Positions 17,826-26,735 of a DNA stretch of 64,000 nucleotides are shown here, one piece after another. The notes under the pieces are model-generated. The model worked only from the letters and a program-made list of their open reading frames with translations. It was not told the origin of the DNA and searched no databases. The stretch covers positions 62,001-126,000 of the forward strand of contig JAXMAB010000009.1 in assembly GCA_046350655.1 (NCBI GenBank), in the 5' to 3' direction. Every line of letters begins with the position of its first letter. The first letter of the stretch is position 1. Source of the stretch: JAEUHO01 sp046350655 (GTDB lineage: Bacteria > Planctomycetota > PLA2 > JAEUHO01). The position numbers and the translations under genes were made by a program.

Positions 17826-18818
17826 ATGGCCCGAGACCTCGTCGTCGTCACCGGAGCGGGCGGGTTCATCGGGAGCCATCTCGTCCGCCGCCTCGTCGCG
17901 GACGGATGGCGGGTCCGCGGCGTGGACCGGAAGGCGCCCGAGTTCGAGCCGACGGCGGCGCACGAGTTCGAGCTCCGCGACCTGCGGCGCGCGGACGAGG
18001 CCCACCTCGGGCTCCGCGGGGCCCATCACGTCTTCGCGCTCGCGGCGAACATGGGGGGCATCGGCTACATCGAGGCGCACAAGGCGGAGATCGTCCGCGA
18101 CAACTCGCTGATCGACCTCCACACGCTCGAGGCGGCCCGCGCCCACGGCGTGCGTCGGTTCCTCTTCGCGTCGTCGGCGTGTGTCTACCCCGCGGGGCGG
18201 CAGGACGTGGTGGACGTCGCCCCGCTCCGCGAGGAGGACGCCTATCCCGCCGACGCCGAGGACGGGTACGGCTGGGCGAAGCTCCACACGGAGCGGCTGT
18301 GCCGGCACTACCGCGAGGACTTCGGGCTCGACACCCGCGTCGCGCGGTTTCACAACATCTACGGGCCGCTCGGCGCGTGGGACGGCGGACGCGAGAAGGC
18401 GCCCGCGGCCGTGGCGCGGAAGGTCGCGATGGCCCGCGACGGCGACGAGATCGAGGTCTGGGGCGACGGCCGGCAGACGCGGTCGTTCTGCCACGTCGCG
18501 GACTGCGTCGAGGGCCTCGTGCGCCTGATGGCGTCGGACTGGCCGCACCCGCTGAACCTCGGCACCGATCGCCTCGTCTCGGTGGACGACCTCGTCGGCA
18601 TCGTCGCCCGGGTCGCGGGGCGGCGGATCCGGCTCCGCCACGACCTCACGAAGCCGGTCGGCGTCCGCGGGCGGAACAGCGACAACACGCGACTCCGCGA
18701 GGTGCTCGGGTGGGAGCCGTCGATCCCGCTCGAGGACGGGCTCGCCGAGACGTACCGCTGGGTCGAGGCGCAGGTCCGGGAGAGGGCGCAGCGGGCGCTG
18801 GCCGGCGGTCCGCCGTGA
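17826..18818 (+). CDS. GDP-mannose 3,5-epimerase-like enzyme
   Basis: 330 residues, extended SDR. Beyond GAGGFIGS it has marks of the GDP-mannose 3,5-epimerase group: ALAANMGGIGYIE, FASSACVYP (Cys119), REEDAYPADAEDGYGWAKLHTERLCRHY with Tyr148-x-x-x-Lys152, RFHNIYGPLGAWDGGREKAPAA, and GVRGRNSDNT. That enzyme makes GDP-L-galactose or GDP-L-gulose from GDP-mannose. The close bacterial homologues are not all characterised, so product is inferred. The stop overlaps the next gene's GTG. Confidence 0.75.
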   Translation: MARDLVVVTGAGGFIGSHLVRRLVADGWRVRGVDRKAPEFEPTAAHEFELRDLRRADEAHLGLRGAHHVFALAANMGGIGYIEAHKAEIVRDNSLIDLHTLEAARAHGVRRFLFASSACVYPAGRQDVVDVAPLREEDAYPADAEDGYGWAKLHTERLCRHYREDFGLDTRVARFHNIYGPLGAWDGGREKAPAAVARKVAMARDGDEIEVWGDGRQTRSFCHVADCVEGLVRLMASDWPHPLNLGTDRLVSVDDLVGIVARVAGRRIRLRHDLTKPVGVRGRNSDNTRLREVLGWEPSIPLEDGLAETYRWVEAQVRERAQRALAGGPP

Positions 18819-19543
18819 GGGCCCCCGAGGCGGGACGTCCATCGGGCCCCGCGACGGCGTTGCGCTTCCAGGCGTTCGTCTTCAACTGGCCGGGCGAGAA
18901 GCAGCGGGCGCCGGCGCTCGAGGCCCATCTGTCGCCCCACGTCCCGGTGGTCGTGGTGAACTCCGACGACGCGCGTCGCGGGGAGTTCCCGCACTGGGTC
19001 CACGTCGGCGCGGACGCCTACTTCACGCGCCAGTGGGACGAGGCGCTGCGGCGCTTCACCGGCGACGCGCTCTTCCACGTGCAGGCCGACGCCTGGATCG
19101 ACGACGTCCCGGGGCTGCTGCGCGACGCCGAGGCGGCGTTCGCGCGCGGGGCCGGCGTCTACGCGCCCGACGTGGACTACACGGCGCACACGTACGATCG
19201 CGCGCGCCTCGTCGAGGTCGCGCCGGGCCTCGACGAGGTCCCGAACACGGACTGCACGTGTTGGGTCATCCACGGCGACGTCCTCCGCGCGACGCCGCGG
19301 GTGGACCCCGAGGCGAACCGTCTCGGCTGGGGGATCGACTACCTCGTCGCCGCGACAGCGCAGCGGCTGGGGCGCACGGTGGTCCGCGACTACCGCCGCA
19401 AGGCGAGCCATCCCCGCGGGACCGGCTACGACCCGCGTCGGGCCCGCGACGAGCTCCGCGCGCTCCTCCGCACCCTCCCGCGGTCCATCGCCCGCGACGT
19501 GGACCGTCTCCGCCGCCTCCGGGACGACCTGCACGTCCGGTGA
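18815..19543 (+). CDS. Putative GT-A-like glycosyltransferase of unknown family
   Basis: 242 residues from the GTG overlapping the epimerase stop. It reads FQAFVFNWPGEKQRAPALEAHL, VVVVNSDDARRGEFPHWVHVGADAYFTRQWDEAL, LFHVQADAWIDDVPGLLRDA and PNTDCTCWVIHGDVL. The order of an N-terminal strand, an N-S-D-D motif and an H-V-Q-A-D-A acidic strand resembles GT-A glycosyltransferases, but I cannot name a family. Coupling to the GDP-mannose epimerase suggests it transfers the epimerised sugar. Last gene before a compositionally different region. Confidence 0.5.
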   Translation: MRAPEAGRPSGPATALRFQAFVFNWPGEKQRAPALEAHLSPHVPVVVVNSDDARRGEFPHWVHVGADAYFTRQWDEALRRFTGDALFHVQADAWIDDVPGLLRDAEAAFARGAGVYAPDVDYTAHTYDRARLVEVAPGLDEVPNTDCTCWVIHGDVLRATPRVDPEANRLGWGIDYLVAATAQRLGRTVVRDYRRKASHPRGTGYDPRRARDELRALLRTLPRSIARDVDRLRRLRDDLHVR

Positions 19544-19570
19544 CCCACGGACCCCTTCAGCTCCCCTCGC

Positions 19571-20401
19571 GTGCGCGGTACGGCGCGACGCCCGCTTCTG
19601 GCCGAGCGCTGCCTGGATCTCGTGGGGCGCGCCGGAGGGTTGGTCGGAGGGGGTTGGGCGCCGAACATCGTGCAGGGCAAGGCGGAGACCTACGCGGGTC
19701 GGGCCTCGGCGCCGCTCTCGCGGATGGCCCGGGACGCCGCGCACGCAGCCGTGGAAGCCGAGCTCGACCCGAGCTTCCGACTCATGGACGTGGACGAGCG
19801 GACTCGGCAGGCCGCCGAGTCCGTGGTGTGCGAGGGACAGGGGACGTTCCGTGCGCGCGTCCGCGACGCGCACGGGCGACGGTGCGCGGTCACCGGTGAG
19901 CACGCGGAGCCCGTGCTCGACGCGGCGCACATCCAGCGATGCCTCGGTCCACGGAGCAACCAGGTCCAGAGCGGGCCGCCATGGACGAAGGAGTTCCATG
20001 CGCTCTTCGACGCGGGATCCGTCGGGGTGACGCCCGACTTCCGGGTGCGCGTGTCGTCGGCGAGCCGCGCACGGTGGAGCCATGGGCATCGCTACCACCC
20101 GAACGACGCGAAGCCTGTCGCCGTCCTGCCCGCGTCGCCGGCCGCGCGTCCGAGCCCCGAGGCCCTCGACGGGCAGCTCGCCCACGTGTTCGTGGCTGGG
20201 TCCGCGTGGCCGCGCCCGCCGGGCCGTCCGCGGCGAACCGAGGCCCTCCGGCGCCGGCGGCGGGCACGCATGGGTCCCCACGCCGCCTCCTCGACCCCGG
20301 CACGAAGGTCCTGTCGGTGGGTGTGGATAGAATACGAACTACATACATACAAGCGCCCGGAGTCCCGCCCATGTCCCGACGCCTTTCGGCCCCGTGCCTA
20401 G
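19571..20401 (+). CDS. HNH endonuclease-like protein with odd C-terminus
   Basis: 276 residues as read. Residues about 88-165 match the HNH nuclease domain: GQGTFRARVRDAHGRRCAVTGEHAEPVLDAAHI, then Asn130, and EFHALFDAGSVGVTPDFRVRVS, giving the two His and one Asn of the fold. The family's end (LPASPAARPSPEALDGQLAHVF) falls near residue 207; the remaining 70 residues are Arg/Pro-rich and look like read-through, so the 3' part may be damaged. Base use is less GC-rich than the flanking sugar genes, suggesting transfer. Possible roles include phage defence or a mobile-element remnant. Confidence 0.5.
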   Translation: MRGTARRPLLAERCLDLVGRAGGLVGGGWAPNIVQGKAETYAGRASAPLSRMARDAAHAAVEAELDPSFRLMDVDERTRQAAESVVCEGQGTFRARVRDAHGRRCAVTGEHAEPVLDAAHIQRCLGPRSNQVQSGPPWTKEFHALFDAGSVGVTPDFRVRVSSASRARWSHGHRYHPNDAKPVAVLPASPAARPSPEALDGQLAHVFVAGSAWPRPPGRPRRTEALRRRRRARMGPHAASSTPARRSCRWVWIEYELHTYKRPESRPCPDAFRPRA

Positions 20402-20830
20402 CCCGCGCCGTCTCTCCCAGCGCGCCTGCCGTGAAATCGCAGGAACGGTCCGGCGTGTGCTCCGCGACCTCGAGCGCAGGCCTCAGCTTCGGGGAGGGTT
20501 CGGTCTACCGCTCGCACCAGCCTGGGCGCCGGGCACGCTGTGCGCGGTTGCGGGCGCGCACGGACCGGAAGCGGTCGTCGCTCGACGCCGGTGGTGCGCC
20601 GAACGTACGGCGCGCCGCGCCGCGCCCCCTTCGACCGCCGTAGGACGACCTTTGGCTCCAAAACGCTCGTTTTCGAGGAGGGCCGGGCACGAAGGCTGCC
20701 CGGGGCGGGGGCGCGGCAGGTCCATCGCCCCGCGACGACCGTCGTGCGTCCGAAGAGGCGCGATCGGAGGGCGGCGTTCGTCGCGCCTTGGCGGGGCGGG
20801 CGAGGCTCGGCCGCAGCGATCGGCCGGCGG
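20402..20830. other. 429-bp region without a recognisable gene
   Basis: Short open frames on both strands are Arg/Pro/Ala-rich shadows with no family signature. It has AT-richer patches (around 20325-20355 and 20650-20685) that stand out here. Probably the remains of inserted DNA together with the 3' side of the HNH gene. Confidence 0.4.
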
Positions 20831-21511
20831 TCACTTGCGATCGACGCGCGCGCAGGTGAGGAGGACGTAGATCTCGATGGCCGGGGAGGTCTTGTCGTCG
20901 GGCAGCGGCTGGCTGCGGTAGGGGAGCACCAGCGTCTCGCCGTCGCGGGGCAACACGCCGTAGTCGGAGTGCCACGTCGAGGTCCCGAGGGTCACGCCGC
21001 CGGTCGTCGTCGCCCCCTCGTCCCACTCGGCGCGGAACTCGTACTTCATCGACGTTTGACGAAGTGACAGCTCACCGGAGACGCCGGTCTCGACGTACGA
21101 CGTCTCGAGCAAGCGCATCTCGCCCGTCGGCTGAACGGTCTCATTGCGGAGCTGCTTGACGAATCGCTTTCGTACCTGCTGGACCTTCGCCGACCCGCCG
21201 TCGGACACCGTCACCCGCTGCTCGCCGAGCAACGTCGTCATGCCCCGCGTCTTCAGGCCGGCGAGCAGTTCGGCCCAAGGGCGCGGCGTCCAGGCGCCCG
21301 ACGCGCCCGTCGGCTCCCATGGCGATGCCGTCTCCACCGTCCCACGCACCAACGCGTCGACGCGTACCACCCGCACGTCCAAGACCCACGCTGCCGGTGC
21401 CGGCGCCGCGGCCTCGCCCTCGGCCCGCGCGCGCGGGCCGTCCGACGCCGCGCTCCCGAACAGGATCGCCAACGCAAGCCCGACGCCACCCCATCGCGTT
21501 CCATGCGCCAT
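20831..21511 (-). CDS. Secreted protein of unknown function
   Basis: 226 residues from ATG 21511. MAHGTRWGGVGLALAILFGSAASDGPRARA is a Sec signal peptide with cleavage near residue 30 (ARA-EGE). The mature part is mostly beta: WVLDVRVVRVDALVRGTVE, GMTTLLGEQRVTVSDGGSAKVQQ, GVTLGTSTWHSDYGVLPRDGETLVLPYRSQ and EIYVLLTCARVDRK. It resembles the periplasmic secretin/pilus-associated beta domains of planctomycete proteins only in general style; no family is claimed. A frame extends upstream to 21901 but lacks sense before the signal peptide. Codon GC is lower than average. Confidence 0.6.
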   Translation of the reverse strand: MAHGTRWGGVGLALAILFGSAASDGPRARAEGEAAAPAPAAWVLDVRVVRVDALVRGTVETASPWEPTGASGAWTPRPWAELLAGLKTRGMTTLLGEQRVTVSDGGSAKVQQVRKRFVKQLRNETVQPTGEMRLLETSYVETGVSGELSLRQTSMKYEFRAEWDEGATTTGGVTLGTSTWHSDYGVLPRDGETLVLPYRSQPLPDDKTSPAIEIYVLLTCARVDRK

Positions 21512-21539
21512 CGACGTGCCCTCGCCTTCGGAGAGCCGC

Positions 21540-21545
21540 ATCGTA
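21540..21545 (-). promoter_or_regulatory. -10-like TACGAT upstream of the secreted protein gene
   Basis: Minus-strand TACGAT lies 28 nt before the ATG at 21511; a purine-rich stretch (GAAGGCGAGGG) between them could bind the ribosome. Confidence 0.35.
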
Positions 21546-21764
21546 CGACCCCGCGAACGGCGGTGCCGGTCGATTCTCCCGAGGCCCCGGGCCCCGACGG
21601 GCGAAGTCGCGTGGCTAGCGAGGACCATCACTCCCCGCCGCGCACCACCGCTCTCCGCGGCGTGGGACGGCCCCGTAGGAAGGGGTAGGCCAACGGCCAC
21701 CGGGCCTTGCGTCCCCCCGCACCGGAGTGCCCCGGGGAGTTCCGCGCTGAGGTACGACCGCGCC

Positions 21765-21778
21765 TTGCGCCGGCGCAA
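21765..21778. promoter_or_regulatory. 14-bp perfect palindrome in a 399-bp intergenic region
   Basis: TTGCGCCGGCGCAA reads the same on both strands. It lies in the gap 21512-21910 between two minus-strand genes, where no gene was recognised. It could be an operator, but nothing else supports this. Confidence 0.2.
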
Positions 21779-21910
21779 CACTCGCGTCTCCACGATCTCG
21801 CTGATCTCGCGAACGGAGGCTGCGGTCGGCGGGTGTGGGGGCGAGCCCGGCGTCGGCGCTGGTCGCTCGCGTGCGGGGGCGGTGCGGTCACCGCCCCGCA
21901 CGCGCGGGGG

Positions 21911-22519
21911 TCAGCCGAGCCAGGTCGCGGGCCGGCCGAAGGTGCCGCCGAAGACGAACTCCGGCAGCTCCTTGCGGGTGCGCGGCGCGGCGTCGCGCGG
22001 ACGGAGGGCCTCGGGGAGGGTCGCGGGGTCGGCGAGGTAGCCGATCGCGAGGCCGGTGAGCGGCTCGACGCCGGCGGGGACGCCGTACGCCTCGCGGACG
22101 CGCTCGGGCAGGATGCCGATCATCTGATGGACGTAGAGGCCCCGCGCGGTCGCCTCGAGCGTGAGGCTCGCGCTCGCGAGGCCGAGGTCGTGCTGCGCCG
22201 CGGCGTTCGGCTTGCCGGTCCGCGCGAGCGAGAGGCTCGTGCAACCGAATGCGAGAACGGGCGCGAACCGCGCCCAGACCCGGTTCCCCTCGACCAGGCA
22301 GGAGAGCGCGACTTCGAACGCCGCGGCGTCCGCGCGGGTGGCGACGATGTACCGCCAGGGCTGCTCGTTGTACGACGACGGCGCCCAACGCGCGGCCTCG
22401 AAGAGCGACCGCAGCTCTGCGTCGGGCGGCATGCGGTCCGCGAACGCGTACGGGCTCCAGCGGCGCGCGATCAGGTCGTGGACCGGGTGCTTCGTCGGGA
22501 CCAGCTTGGGGTGCGACAT
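21911..22519 (-). CDS. Nitroreductase family protein
   Basis: 202 residues from ATG 22519, which has GGAG 7 nt upstream. HPVHDLIARRWSPYAFADRMPPDAELRSLFEAARWAPSSYNEQPWRYIVATR is the FMN-binding N-terminus of the family, and YVHQMIGILPERVREAYGVPAGVEPLTGLAIGYLAD the C-terminal FMN/substrate segment. These dimeric flavoproteins reduce nitro compounds, quinones or similar with NAD(P)H; the substrate cannot be read. Metabolically unrelated to the sugar genes around it, which fits a region of inserted or rearranged DNA. Confidence 0.85.
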   Translation of the reverse strand: MSHPKLVPTKHPVHDLIARRWSPYAFADRMPPDAELRSLFEAARWAPSSYNEQPWRYIVATRADAAAFEVALSCLVEGNRVWARFAPVLAFGCTSLSLARTGKPNAAAQHDLGLASASLTLEATARGLYVHQMIGILPERVREAYGVPAGVEPLTGLAIGYLADPATLPEALRPRDAAPRTRKELPEFVFGGTFGRPATWLG

Positions 22520-22556
22520 CGGACGGCTCCATCGGGCCGTCGACGCGGCCCGTCCC

Positions 22557-22562
22557 ACGGTA
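22557..22562 (-). promoter_or_regulatory. -10-like TACCGT for the nitroreductase gene
   Basis: Minus-strand TACCGT lies 37 nt before the ATG at 22519, predicting a leader of about 30 nt that includes the GGAG ribosome-binding site. Confidence 0.35.
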
Positions 22563-22689
22563 CGACGCCCCCGAGGGCCCGGACGTTACCTACGATCCTC
22601 CGCCGGCCCTGCCGTCGTGGATCCTCCGCCGCACCCTTGGCGTACCGCGAGATCGGCCCGGCGTCGATCGCGCGGGCGATCGCCGCGCG

Positions 22690-24264
22690 TCACCGCGGCG
22701 GGCGGAGGGTCTCGAGGAGGAGCGGACGGGGGAACTCGTCGCGGTTGTAGAAGCGGTCGCCGAGCGGGACGGAGGACGTCACCTCGTAGCCCGCGGGGCC
22801 CGGCGGCACGGGACCGTCCTTCGCGGGGACCCGCAGCCGATACAGCACCGGCGGACGGCGCCGCGCGACCTCGCCCTCCCAGAGCGCGACGAAGGGCGGG
22901 TAGTAGAGCGTCCCCGACCACGCGGACGCGAGGAACGAGTAGCCGACGAGCGGCGCGTCGGCGGGCACCCGCGCGGCGACGTCGCGCGCGAGCGCGAGCC
23001 GCACGTCGGTGCGCAGCGCGACCGTCCGCGCCGACAGGACCGCGGCCAACGCGGCCCCGACGCCCGCGAGCGCCAGGGCGGCCGCGGGGCGCGCCCCGAG
23101 CCGGCGACGCAGCAGGAAGAGCGCCACGAGCACCGCGGCGGTCGCGCCGCCGAGCACGAGCGCCGTCGAGGGCCCGAACCACGCCACCAGCCCGCCCACG
23201 GCATGGGGTGCGGCGAGGAGCGCCGGCGCCGCGGCCCACTCCGACGCACCGGAGGCGGTCGCGCGGGCGGCCGGGCCTCGCGGTCCCTTCGCGCGACCGG
23301 GGGCCGTGTCGACGAACGTGGCCGCGAGCAACGGGAGGGTGGGAAGGACGCGCCACGGGTCGGGGAAGGACCCCGCGAACGCGTAGCCCGCGACCGTCGC
23401 GGCGACCACCGCGACGGACGGCCGGCGCGGGCCCGCGAAGGTGCCGACGAGCACCGCCGCGACGAACCCCGGCGCGAGCCAGCGGCCGACGCCGTGGTGC
23501 CCGAGGAAGACCGCCTGCACGAGCACCGCGAGGCCCTTCGTGCCCGACTGCGTCTCGTCGGTGGCGACGTACGGGCGCAGGACGAACGCGAGCGGCGCGT
23601 CGCGGAACACGAAGACGGCCACGACCACCGCCGACGCGAGGCCCGCTGCGACGCCGAGCGCCGCGCGCGGGAGGTCGCGCCGGCGGTCCGCGCTCGCGAG
23701 CACGCCGACGAGCGTCCCGACGCCGAGCGAGAGGCCGAGCGCCTTCTGCGAGAGCGCGACCGCCGCGACGAGGCCCGCGAGGAACCAGCGGCGGCTCAGC
23801 GCCGCGAGCGCCCACAGCGCGGCGAGCGCGAGGGCCGTGCCCTCGCCGAGGTCGCTCGCGAGGTGCCCCACGACGGGGGGCGTCAGGAGGAACGCGAGCA
23901 ACACGAGCCCCGCCGCGCGGGCGCGACCCGCGAGGCCGGCCGCGACGCATCCCGCGAGGACCGCCGCGGCGAGGAGCGAGCCCGCGAAGCGCGCCGCGGG
24001 ATAGGGCACGCCCACCGCGACCGCCGCGGCCGCGAGCGCGTTCTGGGGCAGGGCGAGCGCGACCGCGAGGTCGTGGTCGTAGGCGTCCTGGTCGCCCGCG
24101 CCCGCGAGGCGACGCACGGGCGACGACCAGTAGCCGTCGTCGGGCGCCTCGAGGCCCGTCGCGCTGCGGCGCAGGAGGTCGTGTGCGCCGGGTTCGAGCG
24201 CGAACACGACGGTGGCCGCGAACGCGAGGCCCACGAGCACGGCGACGACGACGCGGCCGTTCAC
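22690..24264 (-). CDS. GT-C-like integral membrane protein
   Basis: 524 residues from the GTG that overlaps the methyltransferase stop. About twelve hydrophobic segments. The first outer loop GAHDLLRRSATGLEAPDDGYWSSPVRRLAGAGDQDAYDHDLAVAL is acidic, and a soluble C-terminal tail (from about residue 410) contains LVGYSFLASAWSGTLYYPPFVALWEGE. The layout is that of lipid-sugar-dependent membrane glycosyltransferases, but motif support is weaker than for the gene at 9373. It is the last gene of a GT2 - methyltransferase - membrane protein chain. Confidence 0.6.
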   Translation of the reverse strand: MNGRVVVAVLVGLAFAATVVFALEPGAHDLLRRSATGLEAPDDGYWSSPVRRLAGAGDQDAYDHDLAVALALPQNALAAAAVAVGVPYPAARFAGSLLAAAVLAGCVAAGLAGRARAAGLVLLAFLLTPPVVGHLASDLGEGTALALAALWALAALSRRWFLAGLVAAVALSQKALGLSLGVGTLVGVLASADRRRDLPRAALGVAAGLASAVVVAVFVFRDAPLAFVLRPYVATDETQSGTKGLAVLVQAVFLGHHGVGRWLAPGFVAAVLVGTFAGPRRPSVAVVAATVAGYAFAGSFPDPWRVLPTLPLLAATFVDTAPGRAKGPRGPAARATASGASEWAAAPALLAAPHAVGGLVAWFGPSTALVLGGATAAVLVALFLLRRRLGARPAAALALAGVGAALAAVLSARTVALRTDVRLALARDVAARVPADAPLVGYSFLASAWSGTLYYPPFVALWEGEVARRRPPVLYRLRVPAKDGPVPPGPAGYEVTSSVPLGDRFYNRDEFPRPLLLETLRPPR

Positions 24265-24842
24265 GACGCGAGCCCCGGCAGGACGGCGATCAGCTCCTTG
24301 CGGGTTGCAACGATCTCGGTGGCGCCGTGGCGCGCGAAGAGCGCGCGGAGCGAGGCCTCGTCGAAGCGGCCCGTGCTCGACGCGACGCCGGGGTCGGTCG
24401 CGCGGCGCGCGATCGCGCGCACGACCGCGTGGCGCGACTGCGCGAGGTTGCGGTGCGGCTCGGCGAGCACGACGTGGTGCCGCGCGGCCCGGCGCAGGCG
24501 TTCGACCACCGGGTCCACGTCGGGCAGGAACTGGTAGAGCGCGCCCAACATGAGCACGACGTCGCCGGTCGGGAGGTCGTCGCGGGCGACGTCGAGGCGA
24601 TGGGCCTCGACCCCCGCGGCGCGCAGCGCGTCCACGAAGACGGGCGAGACGTCGACGCCGACGTAGGCGCGCCCCGGGAGCACGCGACGGATGCCGCCGT
24701 CGCCGCATGCGACGTCCACGACGCGGGCGCCCGGCGGCACGTGGCGCGCCACGAAGGCCTCGCGCGCGCGCAGGGCCCCGCCGTAGAGGAGGGCGAGCAC
24801 GCCGCGGTAGAGGCGCGGGTGGCGATAGATCAGGCTCGTCAC
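24261..24842 (-). CDS. SAM-dependent methyltransferase
   Basis: 193 residues from GTG 24842, overlapping the GT2 stop by GTGA. VPPGARVVDVACGDGGIRRVLPGRAYVGVDVSP is the SAM-binding motif I and post-I of class I methyltransferases; VVLMLGALYQFLPD is motif II. It likely methylates a sugar, lipid-linked glycan or its carrier; the target cannot be told. The downstream membrane protein overlaps by GTGA. Confidence 0.75.
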   Translation of the reverse strand: MTSLIYRHPRLYRGVLALLYGGALRAREAFVARHVPPGARVVDVACGDGGIRRVLPGRAYVGVDVSPVFVDALRAAGVEAHRLDVARDDLPTGDVVLMLGALYQFLPDVDPVVERLRRAARHHVVLAEPHRNLAQSRHAVVRAIARRATDPGVASSTGRFDEASLRALFARHGATEIVATRKELIAVLPGLAS

Positions 24843-25597
24843 GCGAGCGCCCGCACCGCCGCCGTCACGCGGCGGCGCCGCGCCGTGAAGCGCGCCAGCG
24901 CGCCGAGGTAGCGCCGCACGTCGCGCGCGACCTTCACCGTCGAGACCTTGTCGTGGCGGCGGTGGAAGTCGACCGGCAGCTCGGCGATGCGGCGGCGCGC
25001 GAGCGCCGACACCATCATCACCTCGGTGTCGAAGAACCAGCCGCCCTCCTCGATGTGGGGCAGCAGCGGGAGCAGGCGGTCGCGGCGGAAGAACTTGAAG
25101 CCGGTCTCGGTGTCGCGCAGGCGGTGGCGCAGCACGGTCCGCGAGAGGTGGCGGTAGCCCACGGAGAGGAACGTGCGCACGTCGAAGCCCGGGCGCGTCT
25201 TGACGTAGGTCCGCACGCCGACGACGACGTCGGCGCCCGCGTCGAGGAGCGCGACGGTGGGGGCGACGTAGGCGACGTCGACCTCGAGGTCGAGGTCGAG
25301 GTAGCCGCAGTAGCGCCCGCGCGCGGCCTCGAAGCCCGTGCGCAGGGCGGCGCCGCGGCCGCGGTTCGTCGCGTGGCGCAGGACGCGCGGGGCGAGGTCG
25401 GCGAGGCCCCGGGCCTGCGCCTCGACCCACTCGGCGGTGCCGTCGCCGCTGCCGTCGTCGACGAACACGACTTCGACGGGACGCCCGAGCGCGCGCAGCG
25501 CCGTGGCGATGCGGGGCAGGCTCCCCTCGAGCACCGACGTCTCCTTGTACGTCGTGATGACGAGCGAGAGGTCGGGCGCGGGCGCCGCGTCAGGCAC
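24839..25597 (-). CDS. GT2 polyprenyl-phosphate glycosyltransferase
   Basis: 252 residues. DLSLVITTYKETSVLEGSLPRIATAL, VVFVDDGSGDGTAEW, NRGRGAALRTGFEAARGRYCGYLDLDLEVD (acidic metal site) and DTETGFKFFRRDRLLPLLPHIEEGGWFFDTEVM are typical of dolichyl/undecaprenyl-phosphate glycosyltransferases. No C-terminal membrane helices. It overlaps the DegT aminotransferase upstream by 8 bp and probably loads the carrier lipid for the membrane protein at 22690. Confidence 0.8.
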   Translation of the reverse strand: MPDAAPAPDLSLVITTYKETSVLEGSLPRIATALRALGRPVEVVFVDDGSGDGTAEWVEAQARGLADLAPRVLRHATNRGRGAALRTGFEAARGRYCGYLDLDLEVDVAYVAPTVALLDAGADVVVGVRTYVKTRPGFDVRTFLSVGYRHLSRTVLRHRLRDTETGFKFFRRDRLLPLLPHIEEGGWFFDTEVMMVSALARRRIAELPVDFHRRHDKVSTVKVARDVRRYLGALARFTARRRRVTAAVRALA

Positions 25598-26735
25598 GCG
25601 GGAGCCCCCGCGCGACGTCGCGCAGCGCGGCGATCACCTCGTCCTGCTGCGCGTCCGTCAGGTCGGGCCACAGCGGCAGCGAGAGCGTGCGGTCGCCGAT
25701 CTCGCAGGCGACCGGGAAGTCGGCCGGGTCCGCGTGCAGCGCCTCGCGCACCCACGTGAGCTGCGGCAGCGCGCGCCAGTTGACCGCCACGCCGATCTCG
25801 CGCTCGGCCAGCGCCGCGAGGACCGCGTCGCGGTGGCCGCGCGGGGCCCAGGCCGTCGCGAGGTGGTACGCCGACGTCGCCTCGGCCCGCACCATCGGCC
25901 GGCCCCAGCCGGGCAACGCGTCGATGGCGGCCTCGTAGCGCCGGGCGAGGGCCTCGCGGCGCACCCGCTGCGCGTCGAGGCGCGGGATCTGGTGCACGAG
26001 CAGCGCCGCGAGCACGTCGGGGAGGTTGGCCTTCACGCCGAGGTCGACAACGTCCCAGTGCCGGTACCCCTTGGTGCCCTGGTAACGCTCGGCGGCCGAC
26101 GCGGTCATGCCGTGCTGCCGCAGCCGCCGCGCGCGCTCGGCGAGGTCGGGGTCGCGCAACGCGAGCGCGCCGCCCTCGCCGCACGTCAGGTTCTTCGTCG
26201 CGTAGAAGGAGAAGGCCGCCGCGTCGCTCGCCCGGCCGGGCCGCACGCCGCGGTAGATGCCCTCGACGCAGTGCGCCGCGTCCTCGAGGATGCGCACCTT
26301 CCGGCTGCCGAGCACCGCGCGGATCGCCTCGAGGTCGGCCATCTGGCCGTACAGGTGCACCGGGATCACGCACCGCGTGCGCGGCGTCAGCGCGCGCACG
26401 ACGCCCGCGGCGCCGAGGCAGCCGGTGTCGGGGTCGACGTCGGCGAGGACCGGCGTCGCGCCGGCGTGCAGGACCGCCGTCGCGGTCGCGACGAAGGTGA
26501 ACGCGGGGACGATGACCTCGTCGCCGGGTCCGACGCCGAACGCGCGCAGCGCCACCTCGAGCGCCGCGGTGCACGACGTCATCGTCAGCACGTGCGGGAC
26601 GCCGAGGTAGGCCGCGAGGCGCGCCTCGACCTCCCGGCACTGCGGGCCGGTGGTCAGGAAGGTGCTGCGGAGGACGGCCACGACGGCCTGGACGTCCTCT
26701 TCGCGGAGCGCATGACGGTAGAACTCGACGGCCAT
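25590..26735 (-). CDS. DegT/DnrJ/EryC1/StrS family sugar aminotransferase
   Basis: 381 residues. PLP-binding Lys181 lies in AAAFSFYATKNLTCGEGGAL; TSCTAALEVALRAFGVGPGDEVIVPAFTFVATATAV and ILEDAAHCVEGIYRG complete the cofactor pocket. The family transfers amino groups from Glu or Gln to keto-sugar nucleotides, so the glycan probably contains an amino sugar. ATG 26735 is preceded at 6 nt by GAGCAT, a weaker version of the leaderless promoter pattern. Overlaps the GT2 gene downstream. Confidence 0.9.
   Translation of the reverse strand: MAVEFYRHALREEDVQAVVAVLRSTFLTTGPQCREVEARLAAYLGVPHVLTMTSCTAALEVALRAFGVGPGDEVIVPAFTFVATATAVLHAGATPVLADVDPDTGCLGAAGVVRALTPRTRCVIPVHLYGQMADLEAIRAVLGSRKVRILEDAAHCVEGIYRGVRPGRASDAAAFSFYATKNLTCGEGGALALRDPDLAERARRLRQHGMTASAAERYQGTKGYRHWDVVDLGVKANLPDVLAALLVHQIPRLDAQRVRREALARRYEAAIDALPGWGRPMVRAEATSAYHLATAWAPRGHRDAVLAALAEREIGVAVNWRALPQLTWVREALHADPADFPVACEIGDRTLSLPLWPDLTDAQQDEVIAALRDVARGLPRA

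Noticed and set aside
20340..20830. Several small open frames on both strands
   Set aside because: Low-complexity translations, no start signals, no family likeness; left as gene-free.
21902..22532. Second frame over the nitroreductase gene
   Set aside because: Arg/Pro-rich shadow of a gene with clear FMN-binding motifs.
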